In this document: in pieces, positions 1 through 11,635 of the stretch
How the letters are laid out: each line of letters begins with the position of its first letter
How positions within the stretch are numbered: position 1 is the stretch's first letter
From: Cercophora sp. LCS_1
Taxonomy: Eukaryota; Ascomycota; Sordariomycetes; Sordariales; Lasiosphaeriaceae
DNA length: 64,000 nucleotides
Direction: 5' to 3'
Assembly (NCBI GenBank): GCA_036250225.1
Contig: JAPZLL010000050.1
Location: 124,001-188,000 of the forward strand
The notes under the pieces: generated by a model
What the model was told of the DNA's origin: nothing
What the model saw: only the letters and a program-made list of their open reading frames with translations
Database searches by the model: none
Position numbers and translations under genes: made by a program

Positions 1-228
1 GATAGCTAACACACCGAAGGTTGTGTTGCAAGAAAACAAAAGGATTACCAATCAGCTCACAAATCGGGTTTGGGGTGACTTGTCGATAAAAAGAGCACAC
101 GTTGTCCTGGCCCGTCCGGTTCCGCCCTGCTTCCCCACCTTTCTCGTTATTTTGCCGTGGAATGCGAGATTTGGGCCACGATACGATGGAACCCAGCGAA
201 AAACAAGACAAGGAGCTCTATCGAGAGG

Positions 229-2973
229 ATGGATTCGAAATCACATGTGCTAAAACCTCTGACCCCAACCGCACTTCAAGTGGTTGAAGCGGGAAGCTCG
301 AGGTAAGACGGGCTAGAGTGCTTTCGGGCGATGAAACCCAAGACTAACAAATGGCCACCGAACCAAAGGCTCGACCTACTCCAGTTACACCCAGTTTGCC
401 GACCGCCCCGCATGCTCGTTCGATTTTGGGTCAAATGGATTCACAGCTTCATGCAATCTCGGAGGCGAGCTGTGCCAGCTCACGATCCCATCCGAGTCAC
501 ACGGGGTGATCACCGCTCGAGGGGAGCCCGAACAGCAACTCAGCTCTTAGATTGCTTCGATGCAGAGATATACCAGCGACAAGTCTACATTTGGCCTCAA
601 ACTCGTGTCTATCATCCGCCCAGGTCGAGATCGAGATGAAGAGCTGAAGATTGTGCAAGGGCCGGTTACAGAGCGGGGATCATTCAACCATCGCTGGCTT
701 TTGACGAGTACGTCTTGATGCAGTCAGACTCGTCCATTGAAGCCGGTACCTGTGCCGTCTTCTCCTTCATCAGAGAGGGCGTTTTGTACCAGGTCATGCG
801 CCTGGAACGACACTGCCGCCCAGAGGCTAAGATCTGCGCCATTACTAACTTTGTGGCGGCTTCCCGAATCCACCTTGAAATCGGCGTGCCGGAAGCCTTT
901 ACTGCCTATCCAGCCAAGGAAAAGGTCTCGGCCGAGTTTGAAGCAGAGCTCTACATTTACGATCTGGGCAAGCAAGAGCCGAGGTTTCTGCGGCGAATCA
1001 CCAGACCGGCCGAAGGCAGAGCGATCGTGGACATCAAAAACGACCATGTTCACTCTAGCCCAGATTCCGTCGTCTTCCTCCTTGCCATGAGAGTGTACGA
1101 ACCGCGGGTTGACAGAACACCGCTGCAGAGTCTCACGTCCGAGGACATCTTTGGCTGGATAGGCGCCGATCCATCGAGCTCGTGGGCAACTGGTGCCATG
1201 TGGGAAACCATCTTCTTCCGGAGGGAGGACAAAACGAACAGAGTGTCGGAACTCAGCGAAGTCAACCTCGTGGCGTGATGCCTCCAAAGGATATTGCACG
1301 TCGATGCCGTTCCTCAGGGGCCAAAAGTGGAGCAGCGGAAGCGTCCTCTCGCAGTGCTCAGTAACATCATTCTGGGAGCAGAACTGGACATGCAGGCCTT
1401 GTTGTAAGTTTTAAATTCTCTGAGCGTCTTTTTTCAGGAGGGTAAACTGACTTGTTGGATAATCACCAGCTGGAAAGTTCGTTTTCTCGTCAAGACAGCC
1501 GGCTTTCTCGCTCAGCAAGGCGACAGCAAGTTCAAGGCCGCCGCACCCGATGCCGGGCGGAATATAGAGAGCGGCACTGTACCGAAGAAGCAGCGACAGA
1601 ACTCGATGAACTCGATCATTGACTTGGACTTTCCCGGTCGTCGGGACATCGCCTCCCTCCATTCCGATTTGGTCCAAGAGGACATTGAGTGAATTCTCGC
1701 CTTCGTCTGCCTCTTTTTGCAACCCAAGGCGGAGATTGTGCTATCCCTGTCATCAATCGTCATGTCAACCAATCCCTTTGGGGATTTCAGCAGAACCACC
1801 ATCGTCCCGAGGGTCATCCCGGGCTCCAAGCTCAAGTTTGCCACCGAGAAAGCACAGGATCTGTGGCGGACTTTTGTGCATCAGCCACAGACCGCGCGAT
1901 GTCTTGTCTTTTTGCTCATGCTTGAGGTCCTTGTCGAGGAGATTGAAAATCAGTACCACGGGGCAGCCGCTTACTTGATTGACAAGATCAACTTGAATGT
2001 GAGCTTACTAAACTCCGCACCGGTCGGTCATCATATTCACCAACTGGACAGGATAACCTCCTCGGAAACGAGATCGACAACTTTGACGGTCAAGATTCCG
2101 CCGAGACGTTGAAGCTCATCATGTGGTGCTTGGAGTCTCTGTACAAACTACAAAAGAGCCTCGACGAGACGGTTGAGGCTGTCTCGAGAGCCAAGTCCGA
2201 GTTGCTCACCCAGATCTATGACAAGGTAATTAAGTTGTTCGCTCGTATCGATTTGGGTGATGAAATAATTATGTTGATATTTTGCAACCACAGAGAGTCA
2301 ACAGACGGAGTGAAGCGCTGGAGAGAGTCTGCCAAGGTTCCATCGAAGCATTTGAGAGTAGGCTGCTCGAGTTGGAGGGCGCCAAACTGCGGATCCACCA
2401 CACCGTCGATTTGAATCGCCGGCAGGGAGACGACGTAAGTGATTACCTACCTACTGATAGATGTTTGAGCAGCCATGGATTCACAATCGACACTTTGACA
2501 GACATCGACGGTCCTTCAGTTCTACCAGAACCAGAACGCCTTTGAACAAAACAAGACGATTGAGAAGCTCTACCTCCCAGCAGGCCTTATGGCGGTCCGT
2601 TACCATCTTCCCCCCACGAAACCGGCACCGCTAACTTGATGTCTAATAGGCAATCCCCGCCATCCCAGAGACCCAGAGCGTCGTGAGGGAGAGTATGGGC
2701 CTGGGCTGGTTCGTGTTTGCCATTGCTGTTTTGTGCGCAGTTACGATAACCGTCGCTGTCAAGCTGCCGGAGCTCAAGGATTTCTTCGAGTGGGTCTTTG
2801 GTAGGCCCAGGACTCCAAAGCTCCCTCGCGGGACTTGTGATGCAACGAGCGGGTCGGAACCTGAAGCCTCTTGGCGGAGGCGGGCTGGGAGGCTTGGGAG
2901 AGGTATGGGTTTGCGCACTACTAGCGACGATGCGGTAAGTGAGGACGTGGAGCGGTTCGGAAAAGATGTTTGA
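229..2973 (+). pseudogene. Decayed gene for a C-terminally anchored membrane protein, family not recognised
   Basis: A long coding signal can be followed through introns at 1404-1469, 1999-2051, 2226-2293, 2435-2501 and 2595-2649, all of which keep phase. It ends with a hydrophobic helix (GLGWFVFAIAVLCAVTITVA, from about 2701) and a basic tail, stop at 2973. The middle is helical and charged, probably coiled coil. The frame is broken by TAG at 548-550, by a minus-one shift near 698-703 (a TTTT run that is one T short), and by TGA at 1276-1278 and 1690-1692. Strong coding sequence runs through each break. A first exon could start at ATG 229 with a donor at 303, but its phase does not join cleanly, so the 5' end is uncertain. 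I do not recognise the family. Gene predictors would probably split it into several small genes. Confidence 0.6.
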
Positions 2974-3180
2974 ATGGACCAGTGCTCTTGCGAAACTGCT
3001 TCTTTTTGGCCCCGGATGTTCCCCACCGAGTGGCGTTTTTCTTTTCAGCTGGCTAGCTTCATCAGTTTCAGCTCTCAGGAATCGCCTTTTCAGCCCAACC
3101 CCTCATTTGTGCCCGACCCTCAACGCCATTCCCAGATGTGAAAGGCGAGAGAATTTGTCTTTTCTCAACAACGCAGCAAA

Positions 3181-4206
3181 ATGGCGACCTTCCACCCCTT
3201 CCCGCGCCTCCCATGGGGGATTCGCAGCAAAATATGGACCTACGCAGTCCGCCCCACGGACCCAGGCGTGCACTACTTTAGCGTCTGGACAACCCAAGAT
3301 CTCCTCAAGCTTGAGGGCTCCGCCGAGTACGCGCACGAGTGCGAAGAGAAAGAGGGTTTCTCCAACGTGTCGCTCAGCGCCCCACGATGTCTTCCACCCG
3401 ACACGGATTTCAGCATTCCCCGAGGAAGCGACCAGACGTCCGAAGACGATGAGACCGGCGACTTTACTCTCCCCGGTCAAGTCAACGTGCCGCCCCCGGG
3501 ATGGTTCCGCAACAACCCGTCAACGTATTTCGATGATCTCGCGCTGTGGATGGTCTGCGCCGAGTCACGGCGCGTGATGGAACGCATATTCTCAACCAAC
3601 GAGGGATTGCCCGACGGAGTCCGTTACGACGCAACGATGGAGTTCCCGGGCCCATCGCCCGAGGATGGATCTGGTTGGTTTGCCGTCGCGACGCACGATT
3701 TGTTCGTCCTGCAGCCTGTCAACTGTCACAATATCCGGAACGGGATGCGTTGGAAGGACGGGCCTTATACGCATGTTGCGTTCGAGTATGATCCGCAGTG
3801 GGATGCTGCGCCGTTTCATGCCAGCGCTGTCACCGAGATATGCTGTCTGGTGGCGTGGATGACGGAAGTGGACAGTTTCTGGATTATTGACTACTCGCTC
3901 AAGCGGAAGGAGGGAGTACCAGGGAGTTGCATTGAGGGAAAACAAGTCTTTTATGGGGTAGACCGCCGGTTCGTTCATGTGGAAGAGGATGATGGAGAAC
4001 ACTGGGAGGATGGCGAGGAGTTCGACGGCAGTATTTGGCGCACTGCTTTTGATAAGAATCACTCGGCGAGGACGCTCAATTTCGTTGCTGGCGGTTTGGA
4101 AAAGGAGGTGGCGGATATGAATGCTTTTTATCAGGCAAACAGCATGCCGAATCCGTTGGCTGGGAGGGATATTCGGTTCAGGGTTTTGGCTTGTGAGTTC
4201 CTTTGA
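3181..4206 (+). CDS. 2EXR domain protein
   Basis: This is a single-exon gene of 341 aa. Residues 4-25 (FHPFPRLPWGIRSKIWTYAV and following) fit the opening of the fungal 2EXR domain, in which an FxxFPxLPxEIRxxIW block leads into a strand resembling PGVHYFSV. The rest of the protein, including the terminal RVLACEFL, is shared in outline with a second 2EXR protein at 29108-30196. The molecular function of 2EXR proteins is not established; the domain is abundant and fast-expanding in filamentous fungi. ATG 3181 places the domain at the extreme N-terminus, as usual for the family. There is no signal peptide or membrane segment. It converges on the HET gene at 4558-6810. Confidence 0.85.
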   Translation: MATFHPFPRLPWGIRSKIWTYAVRPTDPGVHYFSVWTTQDLLKLEGSAEYAHECEEKEGFSNVSLSAPRCLPPDTDFSIPRGSDQTSEDDETGDFTLPGQVNVPPPGWFRNNPSTYFDDLALWMVCAESRRVMERIFSTNEGLPDGVRYDATMEFPGPSPEDGSGWFAVATHDLFVLQPVNCHNIRNGMRWKDGPYTHVAFEYDPQWDAAPFHASAVTEICCLVAWMTEVDSFWIIDYSLKRKEGVPGSCIEGKQVFYGVDRRFVHVEEDDGEHWEDGEEFDGSIWRTAFDKNHSARTLNFVAGGLEKEVADMNAFYQANSMPNPLAGRDIRFRVLACEFL

Positions 4207-4557
4207 AGGACTGCCTCGGGCTCGGAGGGGCGCCGGGGAGAGGGTGCCTTCTCGTGTGCATAAGGAAATTATGGCGTGCTTGCTTGTGAGCACTTTTAAA
4301 CCAGGCTATCCGTCTCATTAGCACCTGGTCATAATATACACGACATTCAGTATTTGCGTAAGTACAAATGTTGATTATGACCTGAGCTATGCTGTATACC
4401 TTCGTGCTTGTGGTCAATAATACCGAAGACCCCTGAGTAGTAAAATTCAAAGCGGAAGCGACAAAACAAAGTGGACCCTCCAGCACAAAAAGATATACAA
4501 ATGTTCGAGGAGTCTTTACCGCAGACAGAGAGTTGATGAAGTATCTTGCAGCTATTC
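4207..4557. other. Convergent intergenic region
   Basis: About 350 bp lie between two convergent stop codons and presumably hold both 3' untranslated regions. I see no coding signal or repeat. Confidence 0.6.
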
Positions 4558-6810
4558 CTATCGAACGGTGACGGTTTGTACCATGTCGGCAAGCCTTGGA
4601 TCGCTGAGGTCGAAATTCCCATGCAGGCTGACCTCTGGCTCCAGGCCAATCCGAGCTCGGGCTATTCCGAGGATAAGTTCTTCTGGCGGACCACTCTGTT
4701 CCTGTTTGAAAACCCCCAATCTTGTAAATGTTCCGTCATTTTGTTGTCTGAGAATAAGGCCTTGAACCGCAGCACTGGATACGGCGGTTGCTCCAGGAAG
4801 ACCAGAAATGCAGACGAGGAGCAGGTCTGCAGGACGGGGACCTTGTTCATCCTTGTGCGGCGGCGACCTGGCCTCCACAGGCCTGTCATCCCAGTGAATG
4901 TACACAAAAGTACCAAACATACCGGCAAACGAGAGGCTTCGGATGGATTCTGGTGCAAGAATCTGATAAAGCGCCGTACCTTCGGCCCTCAGCTGGACCC
5001 AGAGGGCGAGGGCCCGAAGTTCCAGAGCCCCTGATGTGAAACTGTGCAGTCCAGATGGATGGCCAGATGTGACGGATGCAGTCAGTACCTCGGCAAGATA
5101 GAGCGGGGGCAATTCCTTTCGAGCGTGATTTCCATCCGGGTAGATCAAAGCGTAACAGCTCGCCCAGGACCATGTGGGCGCCAGGTAGACTCCTGCCCTA
5201 GAATGACTGCCACCAATGGACTCTGGGGGTGTCGTTGACCAGCAGAGCTGTTCAAGGAGCGATTTCCTCCACATACCGGCTAAATACTCATCGTCGAGAC
5301 GCTCGCGGAGCTCACCGGCGAGGCCTGCAATGGCCACGAGCTTATCGGCATAAAAAGTGAGGTTCATAGAGCTGAATGACTCTACGAGGACAGCCCATGA
5401 CCGACAAAGTTCTGATTCATCATTGTGATTGATTCGCGGCTTCCCGTTTGCTCTCGCTGTCCTGTGTTGGACCAAGAGCCTCTGGGGAATACCGCGTGGG
5501 AATTCTTCTGAGGCTATAAGCTGGGGACACTCCCAGTAGACCTCGCGTTCTGCGAAGTTCAGTTGCCGTTGTGCCAAATAGTGTTCTTGAAGAACCCATC
5601 CACGTTGGTTCAAAGGTGCGAGGTTGACTTCCTCGTGGTAATTTCTGCTTGTGACGCGGAGCTCCGCGGTTGCGTCTGAGCTCCGGATCATCTTCAGCGC
5701 GACCGTCGTTGGTGCTAGCGCTGCAGGATCTCTCACGCTGAAACACCCTTGGCTGCTATCCTTGGCCCAGGTGGCGGCGAGGTTGCAACTTGCATGTTTG
5801 TAGATCAACCCCATGACGGCGGATTGCTGCTTCCAGTCTTCCAAATCATCCTGGATAATACAAAGGGAATCAATCCAGATGTAGCGAAAACCCATAGACA
5901 CAGCAATACTTATTGAGTCTTGAAACGTCTTTGGAAGTTCCGACAGTTCGTTTTCGGATAGGAAGGTTCTCATCGCCGCGTTGGTGAGACGCAAATGCTT
6001 TGCATTCCCCCAGCAGTGACTCAGTGTGACATACGACCCGGGCTCCAGGTTTTTGCGCTGTGTTAACCTCCATCTGGGAGGTCTGTCGTCTCTGTCGAAA
6101 AGGATCTCAACAAGCCTCTCTGGCGTGAAGCGACTGTGTGGTCGAAGACGATTGCACTTCTCGTGCGTTTCGGAGCACACTCGAGCCCAGTGGCACCATA
6201 GTTTTGGGTTTTCACTTGTGCTCGTACTCGTGATGTCGGGTTTATTCCAAGGGGAACGACCCTCGTTGTTTGCGAGGTTCGGAGTTAACCGTATCTCGAA
6301 TGTCGTCGGCACTCCCTTGACCTCGAGGTGGACGGTACTGAACCCACGGGAAACTGTAGCATTGCAACTAACAAGTCCCAGTGAGCTCTCCCGGCGCTGA
6401 AAAACTGCCATCATATCCTCCAGGCCTTCCTTCTTCAGCTTGCCCGCCACCGAGGCGATCAACAGGCGCGATGCAGGTTGAGAAACGAACTTCCCGAGAG
6501 GCACGCTCGGCGAGATTGTGGAAGGAAGGTGGCGTTTCATCCACCCATACCGGCGCCCTTGGAGAACTTTGTCAAATATCTCAATATCGTGTCGAATATG
6601 GTGCTTGTGAAGCAGGCTTGAGTCGCTCTGGGACTTGGCATACTCTCGAATGCCACCCCACACAGAACGGCAGACTGCGCAGCCCTGGACCACGGAATCG
6701 AGAAACGTGTGGTGGGAAGCGTGGACAACAGTGTTGTTGGAAAACCCCCCGAAGTCAATGCCTTGTGTGACTGCTGTCTGGATGCCTATTTGGCAGTTCG
6801 TACAAAGCAT
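4558..6810 (-). CDS. HET domain protein (heterokaryon-incompatibility type)
   Basis: This is a single-exon gene of 750 aa from ATG 6810. An in-frame ATG at 6960 would add 50 unsupported residues, and the shorter start opens with the cysteine-bearing MLCTNCQIG typical of this HET subclass. The HET domain starts near residue 260 with YVTLSHCWG and continues to RYIWIDSLCIIQDD near residue 309, the two hallmark blocks. A cluster resembling RGWVLQEHYLAQR follows. Family knowledge: HET domains trigger cell death after fusion of genetically different hyphae, and many HET proteins act in non-self recognition. Which allele or partner this one senses cannot be read from the sequence. The frame is intact. 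Confidence 0.9.
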   Translation of the reverse strand: MLCTNCQIGIQTAVTQGIDFGGFSNNTVVHASHHTFLDSVVQGCAVCRSVWGGIREYAKSQSDSSLLHKHHIRHDIEIFDKVLQGRRYGWMKRHLPSTISPSVPLGKFVSQPASRLLIASVAGKLKKEGLEDMMAVFQRRESSLGLVSCNATVSRGFSTVHLEVKGVPTTFEIRLTPNLANNEGRSPWNKPDITSTSTSENPKLWCHWARVCSETHEKCNRLRPHSRFTPERLVEILFDRDDRPPRWRLTQRKNLEPGSYVTLSHCWGNAKHLRLTNAAMRTFLSENELSELPKTFQDSISIAVSMGFRYIWIDSLCIIQDDLEDWKQQSAVMGLIYKHASCNLAATWAKDSSQGCFSVRDPAALAPTTVALKMIRSSDATAELRVTSRNYHEEVNLAPLNQRGWVLQEHYLAQRQLNFAEREVYWECPQLIASEEFPRGIPQRLLVQHRTARANGKPRINHNDESELCRSWAVLVESFSSMNLTFYADKLVAIAGLAGELRERLDDEYLAGMWRKSLLEQLCWSTTPPESIGGSHSRAGVYLAPTWSWASCYALIYPDGNHARKELPPLYLAEVLTASVTSGHPSGLHSFTSGALELRALALWVQLRAEGTALYQILAPESIRSLSFAGMFGTFVYIHWDDRPVEARSPPHKDEQGPRPADLLLVCISGLPGATAVSSAAVQGLILRQQNDGTFTRLGVFKQEQSGPPEELILGIARARIGLEPEVSLHGNFDLSDPRLADMVQTVTVR

Positions 6811-8420
6811 GGCGAATGTTGATCTATGAATATCGCGGGTTAGAATCCGGTCATTGGTCCATTTAGTTATGAACTCGCACATACAGCGCTGGCTGGAACC
6901 TCGCCTGCGCCGGAGAGTCTTATTGAAATATTTGGGTTCCCTGACGTGAAGAAGTCCCAACTGGTGCTGGATGAGTACAATAATGAGTTCGACGTCGTGA
7001 GATAGTCAGGTGGGATTGGGTGTTGATTCCACGTTTGTCTCTTTTTTGGGCGTCGGCTGTAGAATTAGGCACCGTGCACAGTCTCCAGGTGCGGCGTGGT
7101 TGGGCAGTGCCGATTACCGAGAAAATCACATGACTCCTCGATAACATCCCGTTGTTTACATATTTCGCACTCATTCCTGACAACGCTCACTCCACCAAAA
7201 CCTCAAATATTCGCTACAACCAAACCCAGCGTTCATATCCACATAGTTACTTGGTAGCTCCGTCATCATCACCTGATGACCCTTCCATCAGGGGTTTCAA
7301 TCTAAGTCTGTCCATTGTTACAAGCGTCAAATTCCCGACGTAGTGGAACATTCGCTCTGTTGTGCTCTCTCTCCTGCCTCCGGTTGGCATTCTTGGCAAT
7401 GACACTGCAGCAGGCAAGCCACAAACGCTCCAGCTATGCTCGGAGAGAAGCAGCACAGTCGCGCTCACCCGAGTGCAACCCTAAGGTATTGCGAGGTTCC
7501 TGGGCATGTCGTTGGAATAAATTCAACGGATCGGCATTAGGCCGATCTTAGGTGGCTCACTGGCCGTGCGGACGCGGGGGCGGAACTTGGAACTCGATGC
7601 ACGCCATCGTCTCATGCCGTGTGTCGAAGCCATGTCTCAGCCCGGTTCCTGCTTCCTGGGTTGCAGAACCCGGTACACAGGCAGGTGACTAATTTGGATA
7701 ATCGCAGCTCGTTTTCTCGTATTTTTTTTTTTCATCTTTCATCTCTCAACTGCTGCGGCATTTCCATCTCATTGTTGATCGCCAGGGACGGGACATTTGG
7801 AGCGTTGATGCATCACCTCAACTTTGGCGGAAATATCCGCAGCGCGGGTTGCACCGACAAATGCCCGATCAGAACAATCCGTCACCGAGGCCGTTATCTT
7901 TTCTTTGAAACGACAGGCCTCGGGACGAGCCGTGGGCAGATCACGGTCCTGAAGCTACCTTCATTTTGGAAGCTCAACCCAATGATCGGCGGGGGTTCGT
8001 TATGCGGCTCTTGGCGGGATCGCCAAAACCCAATCACCGCCCGCACGCGCTGCGACGTTACCGTGGCTGAGGCAGACCCCTGCCCAGGAGAGGATGCCAT
8101 CGACCACTCACATGAAACAGCAGCGTTGGACGAAGAACTCCCCTTTTTGCGTGGGAACGATCCTCCTCAACCTTAATTCGAATCACTATGCCTTGTGACA
8201 GGCAAACATGTTTGGCCGTTGTTCGGATGGCAGTTTACATATAACTCGGCGGTGGGGCATTCAAACACTGCCATCCCAACTTCACTCACTCACTCTCTCA
8301 ATCACTTCCTCACTTACTCGCCGACTGAGGAAAACGATCATTTCATCCAACAGGACTGCGTCCACTCCTTTCATCCAGCAGTCCAACACCATTCTTTTTT
8401 CATTCATTTAATCCGACAAA
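6811..8420. other. Intergenic region, no supported gene
   Basis: This 1.6 kb gap lies between two divergently transcribed genes. The longest open frame (7619-8176, +) lacks recognisable domain content and starts at no convincing ATG, so I do not call it. A T run at about 7721-7730 and several CTCACTCACT-like tracts near 8281-8320 probably belong to the promoter and 5' leader of the downstream secreted-protein gene. Confidence 0.5.
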
Positions 8421-10312
8421 ATGGCGCCCTCACTGACTCTCACCACCCTCCTTCTCCACGTCACAACCGCCAACGCAGGCCTAATCCACCCCTGGACAGC
8501 CCTCTCTAAGCCCATAGACGACACCATTGCACCACGCGATATCCGTCCATCCCATCCCTCACCTCGCTCCCCATCCCCCGTCATCCTGAAACCCCTCCGC
8601 GCCACCCGCCGCAGCAACACCAAACGATCCCGCCGCACCGCTTTGTCTCTGCAATCCTCCTCCACCTTCCAATGGCTCGGTGCCGACGGCACCCTCGCCA
8701 CAATGGACGTGCAAACGCCCTCATCTAATGAAAACATTGTCAACCTCGAGCTCATCGACGATATGGTCTCCAACATCACCTGTCCTTCCACAACCGCCGG
8801 TGATTTGCGAATCACATTCACCGAGGCGGCGGATTTCGATGATGCAGAGGATATCTGGGCTTGGGTTGATCGGGATCCAGCGAATCACTTTCTTATGGTC
8901 CTGGCGGGTGGTACGTGTGGACGAGAAGAAAGAGTCATCTATGACGTGAGTGGGTTGGGCTACGTCGATGCGAGTGAAACGGCCGTGTTGAAGGTGAAGG
9001 AGGTTAGTTGGAAGGAGGCGGCGCATACGTTTGATTTGACGCTGGGGAAGGTTACTTCGGCGACAAAGAGGAGGGGGTTATTTGATGGAGTGAAGGATTG
9101 GGTCGAGGATGTCGGAGATAAAGTCAAGGAGACGGTTGATAAGGGCGTTGACGCTGTCAAGGAAGCAGGAAATACGGTTGTTGATGCGGTCAAGGAGTTG
9201 CCTGGCAAGGTTGTGGATGCTGTGGACGACTTGCCTGGGCAGGTCAAGGAGCTTGTCGAGGCTGTACCGGTCAAGGCGGAGGAGGCGGTTGATGATTTGC
9301 TAAATCCCAGTATTAACCCGGATTTCAGCATTCCGTTTGACAACAGGTTGAGCGATAAGCCGTTGTCGTTTTCGGCGGAGGGGTTGTCGCTCACTGCCAA
9401 CTGCAAGGAGTGTTTTACGACGGGGTCGTTTGATATTTCTGGCAAGTTTAGGGCGCAGGCCTTTCAGATGCAGGAGGCGTGGATCGAGTTGGCGACCGAG
9501 GGTGTTTCTGCCAAGGCGGTGATTGGGCTGGGCTTCAAGGGAAACTTGACGGAGAAACTGTTTGAGCGGAGTTTGGAGGTGTTCAAGTTCTCGCCTGCTG
9601 GGGTTGCCATCCCTGGTGTGTTGACGGTTGGCCCTGTCATCTCGGTCAGTCTCGGAGTGGAAGTCTCGGAGGTCGCGGCTGGGGTGAACATTGCTCTTGG
9701 TGGAACAGCGACGATCCCCAAGTCTTCGTCACGCCTCGATTTCTTGAGCAAGGCGAACACCAAAACTGTTGGGTGGAAACCAGAGTTCAAGGCGGAGCCT
9801 TTTAAGTCGGATGGTATGGTTGAGGTTAAGGCGACGGCGTTCCTGAGGCCTGCCATTGGACTGGAAATCAGTGTTGTTGGTGAGTGTTTCATGGGAGACG
9901 TGGAAGGAGACGACTGACTGGAATGCAGATACCGGGTTGACTGCCGAGATTTCGGCCAACACACCATCACTGACAGCAAGCCTCAAGGCTCTTGCTGGTG
10001 AGCTTCACCTCTCCGGACCTTGAGTTGACTCCTGCTAACTTTCTCAGCAACGGAATGCACAGTTTGTGGGGGCCACCAGTCGGGCATCCAAGGAGACCTT
10101 ACGATCGGCGCATCCGTGGGCGCCAGTCTCAAGACCAAGGTGCTGGGGATCGAGAACTCGCTGTTCAGCGTGAACTTCGTTGTAAGTGTGTCCCAACCGG
10201 AATTTCTTGGAAAGATTCTGACCGTTTCTAGGACAAACGAATCCCGATTGCTGGCTTCTGCGAAGGCTTTGGGCCGCAGGGAGATGCTTGCCTGGCTGCC
10301 AAGCGCAGGTGA
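8421..10312 (+). CDS. Secreted protein with amphipathic-helix repeat and beta-rich C-terminal domain
   Basis: Four exons (introns 9880-9928, 9998-10047, 10182-10231, about 50 nt each) give about 580 aa. Residues 1-20 form a signal peptide (MAPSLTLTTLLLHVTTANAG). Basic pairs at about residues 63-72 and 216-218 look like Kex2 processing sites, and the protein ends in KRR. Residues about 80-210 form one domain with an N-glycosylation site NITC. Residues 221-294 are a regular amphipathic run of units like VKETVDKGVDAVKEAG, resembling LEA or apolipoprotein helices. From 300 on the sequence is beta-rich with paired cysteines (CKECF, CTVC). The layout recalls fungal DUF7029/DUF7223 secreted proteins, but I cannot confirm that. 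The role is unknown; a cell-surface or extracellular location is inferred. Confidence 0.8.
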
Positions 10313-10868
10313 TGGGTACTCGGGGAAGGAAGTCGACTGCATGACAGCTCAGTCGGCTTTTCTGTCCCAAGACCCGATGCAGGTCAGGCATATCTGTAAA
10401 ATCAGGCACAAGGAATGCAAAGCTCGATGACATGACCCTCATCCCCTGCTTGTAATCCCCAAATCAGCTTGTGCACCCGGAACCGACACTGATTGATAAT
10501 AAAATCCAGGCGATTGGTAGGATTTTCCGCATGGACAAACCAATCGGCACCTTCACGCGGGGCAATGCTAGACCAGAAACAATCTCGTATCGGAAACGAG
10601 CGCCGTTTGCGACGCCAAGAGTGGGCTGATGGGCTTTATTCAGCAGCATGCAGGACCAGGGCCAAAAACCTGCTTACCACACGCTTGTGTAACACGACCT
10701 CGGGAGCCGCTGTAGCTCCGAGGTTGCGGTCAAAGACAGCGTGCGTGGTAGTTGGAGCACAACAAAGACCGCTTCCCATCCATCCATGCTGGAGACACGG
10801 CTGTCCCTCCGAATCTGACCGATCTTCTCATCTCGTCATCTCATCATCTCCTTATATCAACCTCCCAG
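10313..10868. other. Intergenic region
   Basis: About 550 bp lie between tandem genes. Nothing recognisable was seen apart from presumed 3' and 5' untranslated sequence; the leader just before 10869 carries TCATCTCGTCATCTCATC tracts. Confidence 0.5.
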
Positions 10869-11461
10869 ATGGCATCCCAAGCAAAACAGCATCCCTCCCC
10901 CCTCCAACCGTTCAACCTCCCTCTGAGCCTCCTCCGCCATGGCTCCGGCCTAATCGGCTTCGGTCTCCTCTTCGGCTTCGTCGTCCCTCTTACGCCATAT
11001 CCGCGCCTCGGTCTAACGGCACACATCCAATTCGCCGTCGAAGGTACCATGGTCGTCGCCGCCGCCGCACTGCTCAACTCAAAGCCGTTCCGAACCCCTG
11101 CTGGCCAAGCCTCGGACAAGCGGGTGGTGGATTACCTCGCGCCCTGGCAAAGAAATGTCGTGTATTATGGGATGACGGGTATCTGGGTGACGTTGCTGTC
11201 CGAGGCGGCGAATGCGTGGTGGGGGACCCAGTGGGTGCTTCCGATTGCGCATGGGGCTGCGGGTTTGACGGGGAGTGGTCCGGCCGAGGTGTGGATGGAG
11301 AGGGTTGTGAGCGTGGCGCATTATCCGTTTGCAATGTTGTTGGCTACTGTGGTAAGTGCGGTTTTATTAGCATGCGCTATGCTTTGTTGGCATTTGGTGC
11401 TGACTGTGATGGTGGGTAATAGTGGCCGGTTATCACAACCGCCTTGTTTGCGGCGGATTGA
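10869..11461 (+). CDS. Small integral membrane protein, hydroxylaminobenzene mutase-like
   Basis: Two exons (10869-11351 and 11423-11461; intron 71 nt with a GTAAGT donor) encode 173 aa. The first in-frame ATG gives MASQAKQHPSPL. Four hydrophobic helices are visible, with the first block HGSGLIGFGLLFGFVVPLT followed by YPRLGLTAH, and a later LPIAHGAAGL. That order (HG-LIGFGLL, PRLGL-AH, YG--W-TLL, LPIA-G) is the pattern of the HabA/HabB hydroxylaminobenzene mutase family, which rearranges hydroxylaminobenzene to aminophenol in bacteria. Fungal relatives are usually annotated by similarity only, so the substrate here is unknown. The intron is supported because reading through it destroys the C-terminal helix and the splice restores an in-frame stop. 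Confidence 0.75.
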
Positions 11462-11635
11462 GATGTTGCTGTTGTTGTGAGAATGTGGAAAAGAGATTGA
11501 TATTGAAGGGAAAGGGAGGGATATGGGGATATTGTCCAGTTTCTTTGACAAGCCTTCACGGCGGTCACTTTCCGAAGAAAGAGCAAACGCTTGCATTACG
11601 CAACAGCGGTACGCCAGCTATCAGCTAGGTGACTT

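Noticed and set aside
695..706. Programmed minus-one frameshifting at the TTTT run of the first gene
   Set aside because: The site is not a canonical X XXY YYZ heptamer, and the same gene has three other stops, so a mutation is simpler.
1276..1278. Stop-codon readthrough or recoding as a general feature
   Set aside because: Stops lie in poor readthrough contexts and are joined by frameshifts in most of the genes affected; decay explains all.
10493..11419. Open frame of 308 codons on the plus strand
   Set aside because: It overlaps the mutase-like gene in another frame and is Pro/Arg-rich noise caused by GC content.
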